This document shows positions 1 to 5,781 of a DNA stretch of 7,641 bases, one piece after another. This DNA comes from an uncultured Micrococcus sp. (GTDB lineage: Bacteria > Actinomycetota > Actinomycetes > Actinomycetales > Micrococcaceae), in NCBI GenBank assembly GCA_946222435.1, contig CAMIOJ010000100.1, forward strand, positions 1 to 7,641, read 5' to 3'. Numbering within the stretch: position 1 is the first letter of the stretch; each line of letters begins with the position of its first letter. Under the pieces are notes generated by a model. It ran no database searches, was not told the DNA's origin, and saw nothing but the letters and a program-made list of their open reading frames with translations. A program made the position numbers and the translations under genes.

Positions 1-55
1 GAGCGTTCGACTGAAAATCGAAAGGTCACCGGATCGACGCCGGTCGGAGCCACCA
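1..55 (+). tRNA. tRNA-Phe (GAA), 3' part only
   Basis: This is the 3' two thirds of a phenylalanine tRNA; the 5' acceptor strand and most of the D arm lie outside the window. The anticodon stem TTCGA (6-10) pairs with TCGAA (18-22) around the loop CTGAAAA (11-17), which puts the anticodon GAA at 13-15. A five-base variable loop (23-27) is followed by T stem ACCGG (28-32) and CCGGT (40-44), the 3' acceptor strand CGGAGCC (45-51), discriminator A52 and an encoded CCA (53-55). The T loop reads ATCGACG, with A where T54 is usual. The stem complementarity and the anticodon make the assignment firm. Confidence 0.95.
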
Positions 56-60
56 CCTCA

Positions 61-94
61 GAAAGAGGCCCTCGCGGAAGCGGGGGCCTCTTTC
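61..94 (+). terminator. Stem-loop terminator of the tRNA-Phe transcript
   Basis: A 15-bp stem (61-75 with 80-94, all pairs Watson-Crick except one T-G wobble at 72/83) is closed by a GGAA tetraloop of GNRA type (76-79). It begins 5 nt after the tRNA CCA. The end of the stem carries TCTTTC, and only a short mixed TCGTCGTC tract follows, so the T-tract is weak, as is usual in high-GC actinobacteria. It separates tRNA transcription from the BCCT gene, which must therefore have its own promoter. Confidence 0.85.
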
Positions 95-146
95 GTCGTC
101 CGGAAGCCTTTGCCTCCCTGGGCCCTGTCACCCTACTCACGGGAGG

Positions 147-176
147 ATGACAGGACTGAGCCCCGGCCACTATCGT
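147..176 (+). promoter_or_regulatory. Candidate sigma70-type promoter of the BCCT transporter gene
   Basis: ATGACA (147-152) matches five of six bases of the -35 consensus TTGACA. TATCGT (171-176) matches four of six bases of TATAAT, and the spacer is 18 bp. The -10 box ends 8 nt before the GTG at 185, so transcription would start at or within about two bases of that codon, implying a leaderless or nearly leaderless mRNA. It lies downstream of the tRNA terminator, where a promoter is needed. It was assigned by consensus matching only. Confidence 0.45.
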
Positions 177-184
177 CGACCCTC

Positions 185-2098
185 GTGACTTCAACTCCGC
201 CTTCCCGCAATAGCACTGAACCATCGACCCCGCCGGTAGACCGCCCGGCCACCGAGGCCGCCGTGGACGCGGCCACCGCCTCGGGCGTCCCCGGCGACGC
301 GGACGTGACCCCGGAGCAGCCTCGCGGCAACGAGCTCGAGCTCGTGCCCGGCACCGGTCGGCTCAAGGGCTGGGTGTTCTGGCCCTCCGCCGTCATCATC
401 CTCGCCTTCGTGGGCGTGACCCTGGCGTTCCCCGAGGCCATGGAGACCGGCATCGGCGCCGTGCAGTCGGCGATCATCGCCAACTTCTCATGGTGGTACG
501 CACTCGTCGCCCTGGTCTTCGTGTTCTTCTGCCTCTACCTGGGCTTCTCCCGCAAGGGCAAGATCACCATGGGCCGCCCGGACGAGGGACCCGAGTTTTC
601 CACCATGTCCTGGTTCGCCCTGCTCTTCGCCGCCGGCATGGGCATCGGCCTGGTGTTCTACGGCATGACCGAGCCGCTGATGCACTTCACCTCGCCGCGC
701 CCGGACGTGGGCGCCGGGGATCCGAACAGCGGCGAGCTCGCGGAGGCCGCCCTGGCCACCACCTTCATGCACTGGGGTCTGCAGCCCTGGGCCATCTACG
801 CCGTGGTGGGCGTGGCCGTCGGCCTGGCGATCCACCGCCGTGGACGCCCGCTGTCCCTGCGCTGGGCCTTCGAGCCGCTGATCGGTGAGAAGAACACCCG
901 TGGCGGCTGGGGCAACCTGATCGACAACATCGCCCTGATCGGCACCGTCTTCGGCGTCGCCACCTCCCTCGGCCTGGGCGTGACCCAGATGGCCGCCGGC
1001 CTGCGCTCCCTCGGGATCGTGGCCGAGGACTCCGCCTGGCTGGAGTATGTGATGATCGCCGGCGTGACCGCGGTGGTCCTCTACACCGTGGTGTCCGGCG
1101 TGGCCCGCGGCATGAAGTGGCTGTCCAACTTCAACCTGGTCCTGGCCGCCGGCCTGTTGCTGTTCCTGGCGATCGTGGGTCCGACCGCGTTCCTGTTCAA
1201 GGAGACCGTGCAGTCCTTCGGTGCCTACATGCAGAACTTCCTGGGCGACTCGCTGAACGTCTCCGCCTTCTTCGGCGAGGAGGGCGACGCCTGGCAGGCG
1301 GGCTGGTCCGCCTACTACTGGGGCTGGTGGATGTCCTGGACGCCGTTCGTCGGCATCTTCATCGCCCGCATCTCCCGCGGCCGCACCGTGCGCACCTTCA
1401 TCATGGGCGTGCTGGCCGTGCCGACCCTGATCTCCGTGCTCTGGTTCGGCATCCTGGGCGGTACCGCCATCTACTTCGAGACCGTGAAGCCGGCCGGCTA
1501 CGCCTCCGTGGTGGGCGCGGACGGCAAGGTGGATGCGAACTCCGCGCTGTTCCAGGTGCTGGAGCAGATGCCGGCGGGAACCCTGATGGTGATCGGCGCG
1601 ATCATCCTGTCCGCGGTGTTCTTCGTGACGTCCTCGGACTCCGGCTCGCTGGTGATGGGCATGCTCGCCACCGGCGGCGACCCGGAGCCGAAGATGTGGA
1701 TCCGCCTGTTCTTCGCGATCGCCACCGCCTTCATGGCGGCGGCCCTGCTGATGGCCGGTGGTCTGTCCGCCATCCAGACGCTCGCGATCACCATCGGCCT
1801 GCCGTTCTCCGTGCTGATGCTGCTGATGTGCGTGGCCACGCTGCGCACCCTCGGGTACTCGGTGGCCCGGGTGGAGGCGGTGCGCCGTCAGGCGCAGCTG
1901 GCGTCCATCAAGAGCCATCTCGGACTGGACACGGACGACGAGGTCGTGGACGGCCCCGCCACCGCGTCTGCGTGGTGGGCCTCCCTGAGCGACGAGGGCA
2001 AGCACCGCATCGCGCAGATGGCCTCTGCCGGCCCGGACGATGTGATCACCGTGACCCCGCCGAGCGGCTCGGGCTCCAGCCGGGCCGGGCGCCGCTGA
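185..2098 (+). CDS. BCCT family transporter (glycine betaine/choline/carnitine type)
   Basis: This is a secondary carrier of the inner membrane, of the betaine-carnitine-choline transporter family. Members of the Na+-coupled BetP type import betaine for osmoprotection. Residues below count from GTG 185 (637 aa). A roughly 60-residue hydrophilic N-tail precedes about 12 membrane helices from residue 61 on. The AAGMGIG motif (149-155) matches the unwound helix of betaine carriers. HWGLQPWAIY (196-205) and GWSAYYWGWWMSW (373-385) supply the Trp/Tyr residues of the aromatic betaine box and the BCCT signature, with Ser in place of the usual Thr. FFVTSSDSG (479-487) carries the Thr and Ser that bind Na+ in BetP. 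A roughly 80-residue charged C-tail (from 558) could serve osmosensing. An alternative TTG start at 110 would lie only 15 nt behind the tRNA terminator; a GTG at 263 preceded by GAGG is also possible. The codons before about 228 are less GC-biased than the rest. The family is sure; the substrate and exact start are not. Confidence 0.93.
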   Translation: MTSTPPSRNSTEPSTPPVDRPATEAAVDAATASGVPGDADVTPEQPRGNELELVPGTGRLKGWVFWPSAVIILAFVGVTLAFPEAMETGIGAVQSAIIANFSWWYALVALVFVFFCLYLGFSRKGKITMGRPDEGPEFSTMSWFALLFAAGMGIGLVFYGMTEPLMHFTSPRPDVGAGDPNSGELAEAALATTFMHWGLQPWAIYAVVGVAVGLAIHRRGRPLSLRWAFEPLIGEKNTRGGWGNLIDNIALIGTVFGVATSLGLGVTQMAAGLRSLGIVAEDSAWLEYVMIAGVTAVVLYTVVSGVARGMKWLSNFNLVLAAGLLLFLAIVGPTAFLFKETVQSFGAYMQNFLGDSLNVSAFFGEEGDAWQAGWSAYYWGWWMSWTPFVGIFIARISRGRTVRTFIMGVLAVPTLISVLWFGILGGTAIYFETVKPAGYASVVGADGKVDANSALFQVLEQMPAGTLMVIGAIILSAVFFVTSSDSGSLVMGMLATGGDPEPKMWIRLFFAIATAFMAAALLMAGGLSAIQTLAITIGLPFSVLMLLMCVATLRTLGYSVARVEAVRRQAQLASIKSHLGLDTDDEVVDGPATASAWWASLSDEGKHRIAQMASAGPDDVITVTPPSGSGSSRAGRR

Positions 2099-2123
2099 CC
2101 GGCGGCCGAGGCCCTTCACGACG

Positions 2124-2163
2124 ACGGCCGGGTCACCTTCCTCAGGGAAGGTGACCCGGCCGT
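2124..2163. terminator. Bidirectional hairpin between convergent genes
   Basis: A perfect 18-bp inverted repeat (2124-2141 with 2146-2163) has a four-base loop TCAG. It starts 25 nt after the BCCT stop codon and lies 18 nt beyond the stop of the opposing permease gene, so it can act on both transcripts. Neither side has a run of T, so it is either a T-less actinobacterial terminator or a Rho/RNase barrier. Confidence 0.85.
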
Positions 2164-2181
2164 TCGCGTGCGTGGGTCAGG

Positions 2182-3621
2182 TCAGCGGTATTCCTCGACC
2201 GCGAGCGGCATGGTGCCGGTGCGGACGTTGCGGTTGCCGTGGCGGCGGGCGCCGAGGAACCAGGCCGCGGTGAGCACGGCGAGCCAGATCAGACCCACGA
2301 TGAGGGCCTGGCGGCTCTCCGGGTCCCAGGCGAGCAGTCCGATGACCAGGGCGATGAAGGCCAGGGTGACCCAGGTGGTGACGGCACCGCCGGGCAGGGC
2401 GAATGCCCCCGGCTCCTCGCCGTGACGGGCCATGGTCTTCCGCATGCCGCGGTGGGTCAGCAGGATCATGGTCCAGGTGAAGACCACCGCGAAGGTGGCG
2501 ACCTGGGCGACCATCACGAAGACGTCCTGCCTCACCGTGTTGATGACGGCGCCGATGACCATCACGCCGATCACCAGGGCCACCGCCGCCCATGGGACGC
2601 CGCGGGAGGAGACGGTCCGGAAGGAGCGCGGGGCGTGTCCGTCGCCGGCCATCGCGTAGAGGAGGCGGCCGATCGAGTAGGTGCACGCGTTCACGGCGGA
2701 CACGGCGGCGGTGAGCACCACGAAGTTCAGGATGTGCGGGGCGGCCGGGATGCCCAGGGTGTCGAAGATCTCCACGAACGGGGAGGTCTCGCCGGTGATC
2801 TTGTTCCACGGGACGAGGGACATGATCACGACCATAGTGCCGACGTAGAAGATCAGGATGCGGGCCGGGACGGTGTTGATGGCCTTGGGAAGGGCGCCGG
2901 AGGCGTCCTTGGCCTCGCCCGCGGTGATGCCGATGGTCTCGATGCCGCCGAAGGAGAAGATCACGATCGCCAGGGCCAGCAGGACGCCGGTGATGCCCTC
3001 GGGCATGAAGCCGCCGTGGTCCACGAGGTTGTGCAGGCCGGCGGTCGTCTCGCCGTCGTAGCTCATGCCCATGACCATCAGGACCACGCCGCCGATGATC
3101 ATGCCGATGATCGCGACCACCTTGATGATCGAGAGCCAGAACTCCAGCTCGCCGAAGTTGCCCACGTGGGTGAGGTTGACGGCGCCGATGAACAGGATGC
3201 AGGCGCCGATCCACAGCCAGGCCGGGGTGCCCGGGTACCAGAAGTCCATGTAGACGGCCACGGCGGTGACGTCCGCGATGACCACGATCGACAGCTCGAA
3301 CACGTACGTCCAGCCTGTGACGAAGCCGGCGAACGGGCTCAGATAGCGGTGGGCGTAGGCGCCGAAGGAGCCGGAGACCGGCTCGCGCACGGCCATCTCG
3401 CCCAGGGCGCGCATCACCATGAACACGGCGAGGCCGGCCACGATGTAGGCGAGGATCACGGCGGGGCCGGCGGTCATGATGGCCGGCGCCGAGCCGTAGA
3501 ACAGGCCGGTGCCGATGGCCGTGCCGAGGGCGATGAAGACGATGTGGCGGGTGCTGAGGCCGCGCTGCAGGCCGGGGTCCGCGGCAGGTCGTGCCGGGGT
3601 CCCCTCAGGGGTGTGCGCCAT
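2182..3621 (-). CDS. Amino acid permease of the APC superfamily, ProY-like
   Basis: This is an inner-membrane amino acid:proton symporter of the AAT family. It resembles E. coli ProY (cryptic proline permease) along the whole length as far as I recall that sequence, including RGLSTRHI near the start, IGTGLFYGS, FGELEFW, GGIETIGITAGEAKD and ILNFVVLTA. The 479 residues compare with about 457 for ProY and suggest 12 membrane helices. GTAIGTGLFYGS (33-44) is the unwound helix 1 that binds the substrate carboxylate and amine in this fold, and FSFGGIETIGITAGEAKD (222-239) spans helix 6 and the conserved GE loop. The ATG at 3621 is fixed by the Shine-Dalgarno GGAGGAG eight bases upstream. The gene converges on the BCCT gene and follows the glucosidase by 155 nt, so it probably has its own promoter. 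Proline or histidine are the likeliest substrates by homology; aromatic amino acids or GABA cannot be excluded. Confidence 0.92.
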   Translation of the reverse strand: MAHTPEGTPARPAADPGLQRGLSTRHIVFIALGTAIGTGLFYGSAPAIMTAGPAVILAYIVAGLAVFMVMRALGEMAVREPVSGSFGAYAHRYLSPFAGFVTGWTYVFELSIVVIADVTAVAVYMDFWYPGTPAWLWIGACILFIGAVNLTHVGNFGELEFWLSIIKVVAIIGMIIGGVVLMVMGMSYDGETTAGLHNLVDHGGFMPEGITGVLLALAIVIFSFGGIETIGITAGEAKDASGALPKAINTVPARILIFYVGTMVVIMSLVPWNKITGETSPFVEIFDTLGIPAAPHILNFVVLTAAVSAVNACTYSIGRLLYAMAGDGHAPRSFRTVSSRGVPWAAVALVIGVMVIGAVINTVRQDVFVMVAQVATFAVVFTWTMILLTHRGMRKTMARHGEEPGAFALPGGAVTTWVTLAFIALVIGLLAWDPESRQALIVGLIWLAVLTAAWFLGARRHGNRNVRTGTMPLAVEEYR

Positions 3622-3629
3622 GGTGGTGG

Positions 3630-3636
3630 CTCCTCC
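3630..3636 (-). promoter_or_regulatory. Ribosome binding site of the ProY-like permease
   Basis: GGAGGAG on the minus strand, eight bases before ATG 3621, is the only strong and well-spaced Shine-Dalgarno sequence I see in the window. It settles the start of the permease. Confidence 0.85.
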
Positions 3637-3706
3637 GAGGCAGTGGGGTCATGGGTGAGACGAGTCACCATTGTGGACCCCGGTCACAGCACGCGCCACC
3701 CGGAGG

Positions 3707-3717
3707 TTGTTCAACAA
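3707..3717. repeat. AT-rich inverted repeat upstream of the permease
   Basis: TTGTTCAACAA is a dyad of two 5-bp arms around a central C, in an AT-rich patch inside a very GC-rich region. It lies about 85 nt upstream of the permease start, a plausible place for an operator or for part of a -35 element (TTGAAC on the minus strand). No convincing -10 box at the right distance was found. A regulatory role is inferred from composition and position only. Confidence 0.35.
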
Positions 3718-3753
3718 ACAGTTCCCGACGGGCGGCCTGGACGTCCGCTGTGC

Positions 3754-3774
3754 CGTGCGGGCCCGGCTCGCACG
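3754..3774 (-). terminator. Possible terminator hairpin after the GH13 gene
   Basis: A 9-bp stem (3754-3762 with 3766-3774, one G-T wobble) with a three-base loop begins 2 nt beyond the stop codon of the glucosidase gene in its direction of transcription. No T-tract follows. It could end or attenuate that transcript before the permease gene. Confidence 0.4.
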
Positions 3775-3776
3775 CG

Positions 3777-5657
3777 TCAGCGCAGGATCCAGGCCGCGGT
3801 GTCCGGGAGCAGGGGAGCGGAGGCGTCCTCGGCGTCGTTCGGGCGGTCCGAGCGCACCAGCACCCGGTGGCCCTGCGGCAGCTCGACCTCGCCGGTGCCC
3901 AGGTTCGCGATGACCAGCACGGTCTGCTCCGGGACCGGCTCGCCCGAGCCCAGGTGCCTGCCGCCGCCGCTGGTCACGGTGAACGCCACCACCCCGTTCT
4001 CCGGGTCGTGCCGGTCTGACCACGCGAAGCGGCCCACGCCCATGTCCAGCTCGCCGCGCACGGAGATCAGGTGGCGGTACAGCTCGTAGGAGGAGCCGGC
4101 CACCTCCACCTGACGGTCCGCGGCATAGCTGGCGTAGGAGTCCGGCTGCGGCAGCCAGGGGGCGGCGGGGCCGCCGGTCGCGGTGCCGTCCGGGGTGGTC
4201 GTGTCCGGTGAGGACGTGCCCAGGGTGACGTCAGCAGAGGAGGCGACGGCGCCGTCGTCGTGGTTCACGGAGAAGCCGTAGCCCGGGGCCTGGGAGTCCC
4301 ACGGCATGGGGATGCGGCAGCCGTCCCGGCCGGGCTCGGTGCCGCCGGTGCGGAAGAAGTAAGGGTCCTGGCGGTGCTCAGAGGCCAGGGTGGTGTGCTC
4401 GGGCAGGCCCAGCTCGTCGCCCTGGTACACATACGCCGAGCCAGGCAGGCCCAGCTCCACCACGGCGGCGGCACGGGCACGCTGACGGCCGAGCTCCTCG
4501 TCCGGCTGCTCGTCCGCGGCGGTGATGCCGGCCGGGTAGGAGGACGGGTCGGACAGGCCGTAGCGGGAGGTGTGGCGGACCGTGTCATGGTTGGACAGCA
4601 CCCAGGTGTTCGTGGCGCCGACCTTCCCGGCCTCCACCATGGACCGGTCGATCGCCGAGGACATGGACTCGGCCTCCCACCCGGACATCAGGTACGTGAA
4701 GTTGAAGGTCTGCTGGCACTCGCCTTCACGCACGTAGCGGAACATGCGCGGCAGCGGGGACACCCAGGCCTCGGCCACCATCATCGGCTCGTGGTCATAG
4801 GAGTCCAGGATCTCGCGCCAGCGGCGGTAGATCGCGTGCACGCCGTCCTGGTCCAGGAACGGCATGGCCGGCTCGTGTGCGTCCACGTCGAAGTCCGGGT
4901 CCGTCTCCTCCCCGGCGTCCGTGACCATGCCCATGCGGGTGTGGTCCGCGTCCGGCAGGCCCTCCTTCTTCACCATGCCGTGGGCCACGTCGATGCGGAA
5001 GCCGTCCACGCCGCGGTCCAGCCAGAACCGCAGCACGGACTCCATCTCCTCGTGGACCTCCGGGTTCTCCCAGTTCAGGTCCGGCTGCGAGGAGTCGAAC
5101 AGGTGCAGGTACCACTGGCCGGGCGTGCCGTCCGGGTCCTGGGTGCGGGTCCAGGCGCGGCCGCCGAAGGTGGAGTCCCAGTTGTTCGGCGGCTCGGAGC
5201 CGTCCTCGCCGCGGCCGTCCGCGAAGTGGTAGCGGGCGCGCTCCGGGGAGCCGGGAGCGGCGGCGAGGGCCGCCTGGAACCAGGGGTGCTCCGAGGACGT
5301 GTGGTTCGGGACCAGGTCCACGATGATCCGCAGCCCCGCCTCGTGCGCCGCCTCGATGAGCTCGTCCGCGTCCTCGAGCGTGCCGAACAGCGGGTCCACG
5401 TCCCGGTAGTCCGAGACGTCGTAGCCGCCGTCCTTCTGCGGGGAGCGGTAGAACGGCGAGAGCCAGACCGCGTCCACGCCGAGCTCGGCCAGGTACGGCA
5501 CCTTCGCGGTCACACCCGGCAGGTCCCCCATGCCGTCCCCGTCCCCGTCCGCGAACGAGCGCGGGTAGACCTGGTAGATCACCGCGTCCACCCACCACGG
5601 GTTGTGCGGGCGGTTGCGGGCTTCCGACGGCGGGGTGCTCAGGGGCTGCGTGGTCAT
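3777..5657 (-). CDS. GH13 family alpha-glucosidase (oligo-1,6-glucosidase/maltase type)
   Basis: A cytoplasmic exo-acting glycoside hydrolase of family 13 that would release glucose from the non-reducing end of short alpha-glucosides; no signal peptide is seen. Residues count from ATG 5657 (626 aa). A (beta/alpha)8 barrel starts at WWVDAVIYQVYPRSF (21-35). D37, D39, D41 and D45 form the metal-binding loop typical of oligo-1,6-glucosidases. DLVPNH (114-119) is region I and QPDLNW (191-196) the exo-glucosidase motif. The catalytic triad is nucleophile D223 in GFRIDVAH, acid/base E296 in MMVAEAW and D358 in LSNHD. A C-terminal beta domain (about 540-626) ends the protein. Residues about 465-499 are a Ser/Thr/Asp/Gly-rich insertion between MPWD and WLPQP. 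The upstream ATG that would add 24 residues is rejected because its extra segment is Pro/Gly/Arg-rich and unlike the family. Val after D223 is seen in alpha-1,6-active yeast isomaltase, but bond specificity (alpha-1,4, alpha-1,6 or trehalose-related) cannot be settled here. Confidence 0.92.
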   Translation of the reverse strand: MTTQPLSTPPSEARNRPHNPWWVDAVIYQVYPRSFADGDGDGMGDLPGVTAKVPYLAELGVDAVWLSPFYRSPQKDGGYDVSDYRDVDPLFGTLEDADELIEAAHEAGLRIIVDLVPNHTSSEHPWFQAALAAAPGSPERARYHFADGRGEDGSEPPNNWDSTFGGRAWTRTQDPDGTPGQWYLHLFDSSQPDLNWENPEVHEEMESVLRFWLDRGVDGFRIDVAHGMVKKEGLPDADHTRMGMVTDAGEETDPDFDVDAHEPAMPFLDQDGVHAIYRRWREILDSYDHEPMMVAEAWVSPLPRMFRYVREGECQQTFNFTYLMSGWEAESMSSAIDRSMVEAGKVGATNTWVLSNHDTVRHTSRYGLSDPSSYPAGITAADEQPDEELGRQRARAAAVVELGLPGSAYVYQGDELGLPEHTTLASEHRQDPYFFRTGGTEPGRDGCRIPMPWDSQAPGYGFSVNHDDGAVASSADVTLGTSSPDTTTPDGTATGGPAAPWLPQPDSYASYAADRQVEVAGSSYELYRHLISVRGELDMGVGRFAWSDRHDPENGVVAFTVTSGGGRHLGSGEPVPEQTVLVIANLGTGEVELPQGHRVLVRSDRPNDAEDASAPLLPDTAAWILR

Positions 5658-5664
5658 GCCGAAC

Positions 5665-5670
5665 AGCCTA
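5665..5670 (-). promoter_or_regulatory. Candidate -10 box of the GH13 gene
   Basis: TAGGCT on the minus strand fits TAnnnT and ends 7 nt before ATG 5657, so transcription could start at the A of the start codon. There is no good Shine-Dalgarno sequence before this ATG, which fits a leaderless mRNA. A weak -35-like CTGGCA lies 19 bp upstream, a spacing longer than optimal. Confidence 0.3.
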
Positions 5671-5741
5671 GGGCCGTGTGGTCCGGCCATGCCAGGACGG
5701 GCGGCGCGTGGCGGTGTGGTGGTGGGCACGGCGGATCGGCC

Positions 5742-5765
5742 GGTGCGGGTGCGGGTGCGGGTGCA
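5742..5765. repeat. Hexanucleotide tandem repeat (GGTGCG)x4
   Basis: Four contiguous copies of GGTGCG, the last ending in A, lie in the 124-nt gap between the unknown gene and the GH13 gene. Two further partial copies (GGTGCG GGTGCC) occur at 6780-6791, between exoIII and the unknown gene. Such a short GC-rich array could slip and change the spacing upstream of the glucosidase. No function can be read from it. Confidence 0.7.
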
Positions 5766-5781
5766 GCCGGGCCGTGGCGGC

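Noticed and set aside
1..110. tRNA 3' end as an integration site for a mobile element
   Set aside because: No integrase, no repeat of the tRNA end and no foreign-looking genes follow; the neighbours are ordinary chromosomal genes.
488..2119. A 543-codon open frame antisense to the BCCT gene
   Set aside because: The translation is rich in His, Arg, Gly and Gln with no domain, as expected when the reverse frame of a GC-rich gene lacks stops. The sense frame carries clear BCCT motifs.
2239..4089. A 616-codon plus-strand open frame across the permease and the end of the GH13 gene
   Set aside because: It runs antisense to two recognisable genes and through their spacer, and its product is a low-complexity Gly/Asp/His-rich sequence. 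It is a GC-content artefact.
5658..5729. A 24-residue N-terminal extension of the GH13 enzyme
   Set aside because: The extra segment is Pro/Gly/Arg-rich, has no family counterpart, and spans the likely promoter. ATG 5657 gives a normal 20-residue lead to the barrel.
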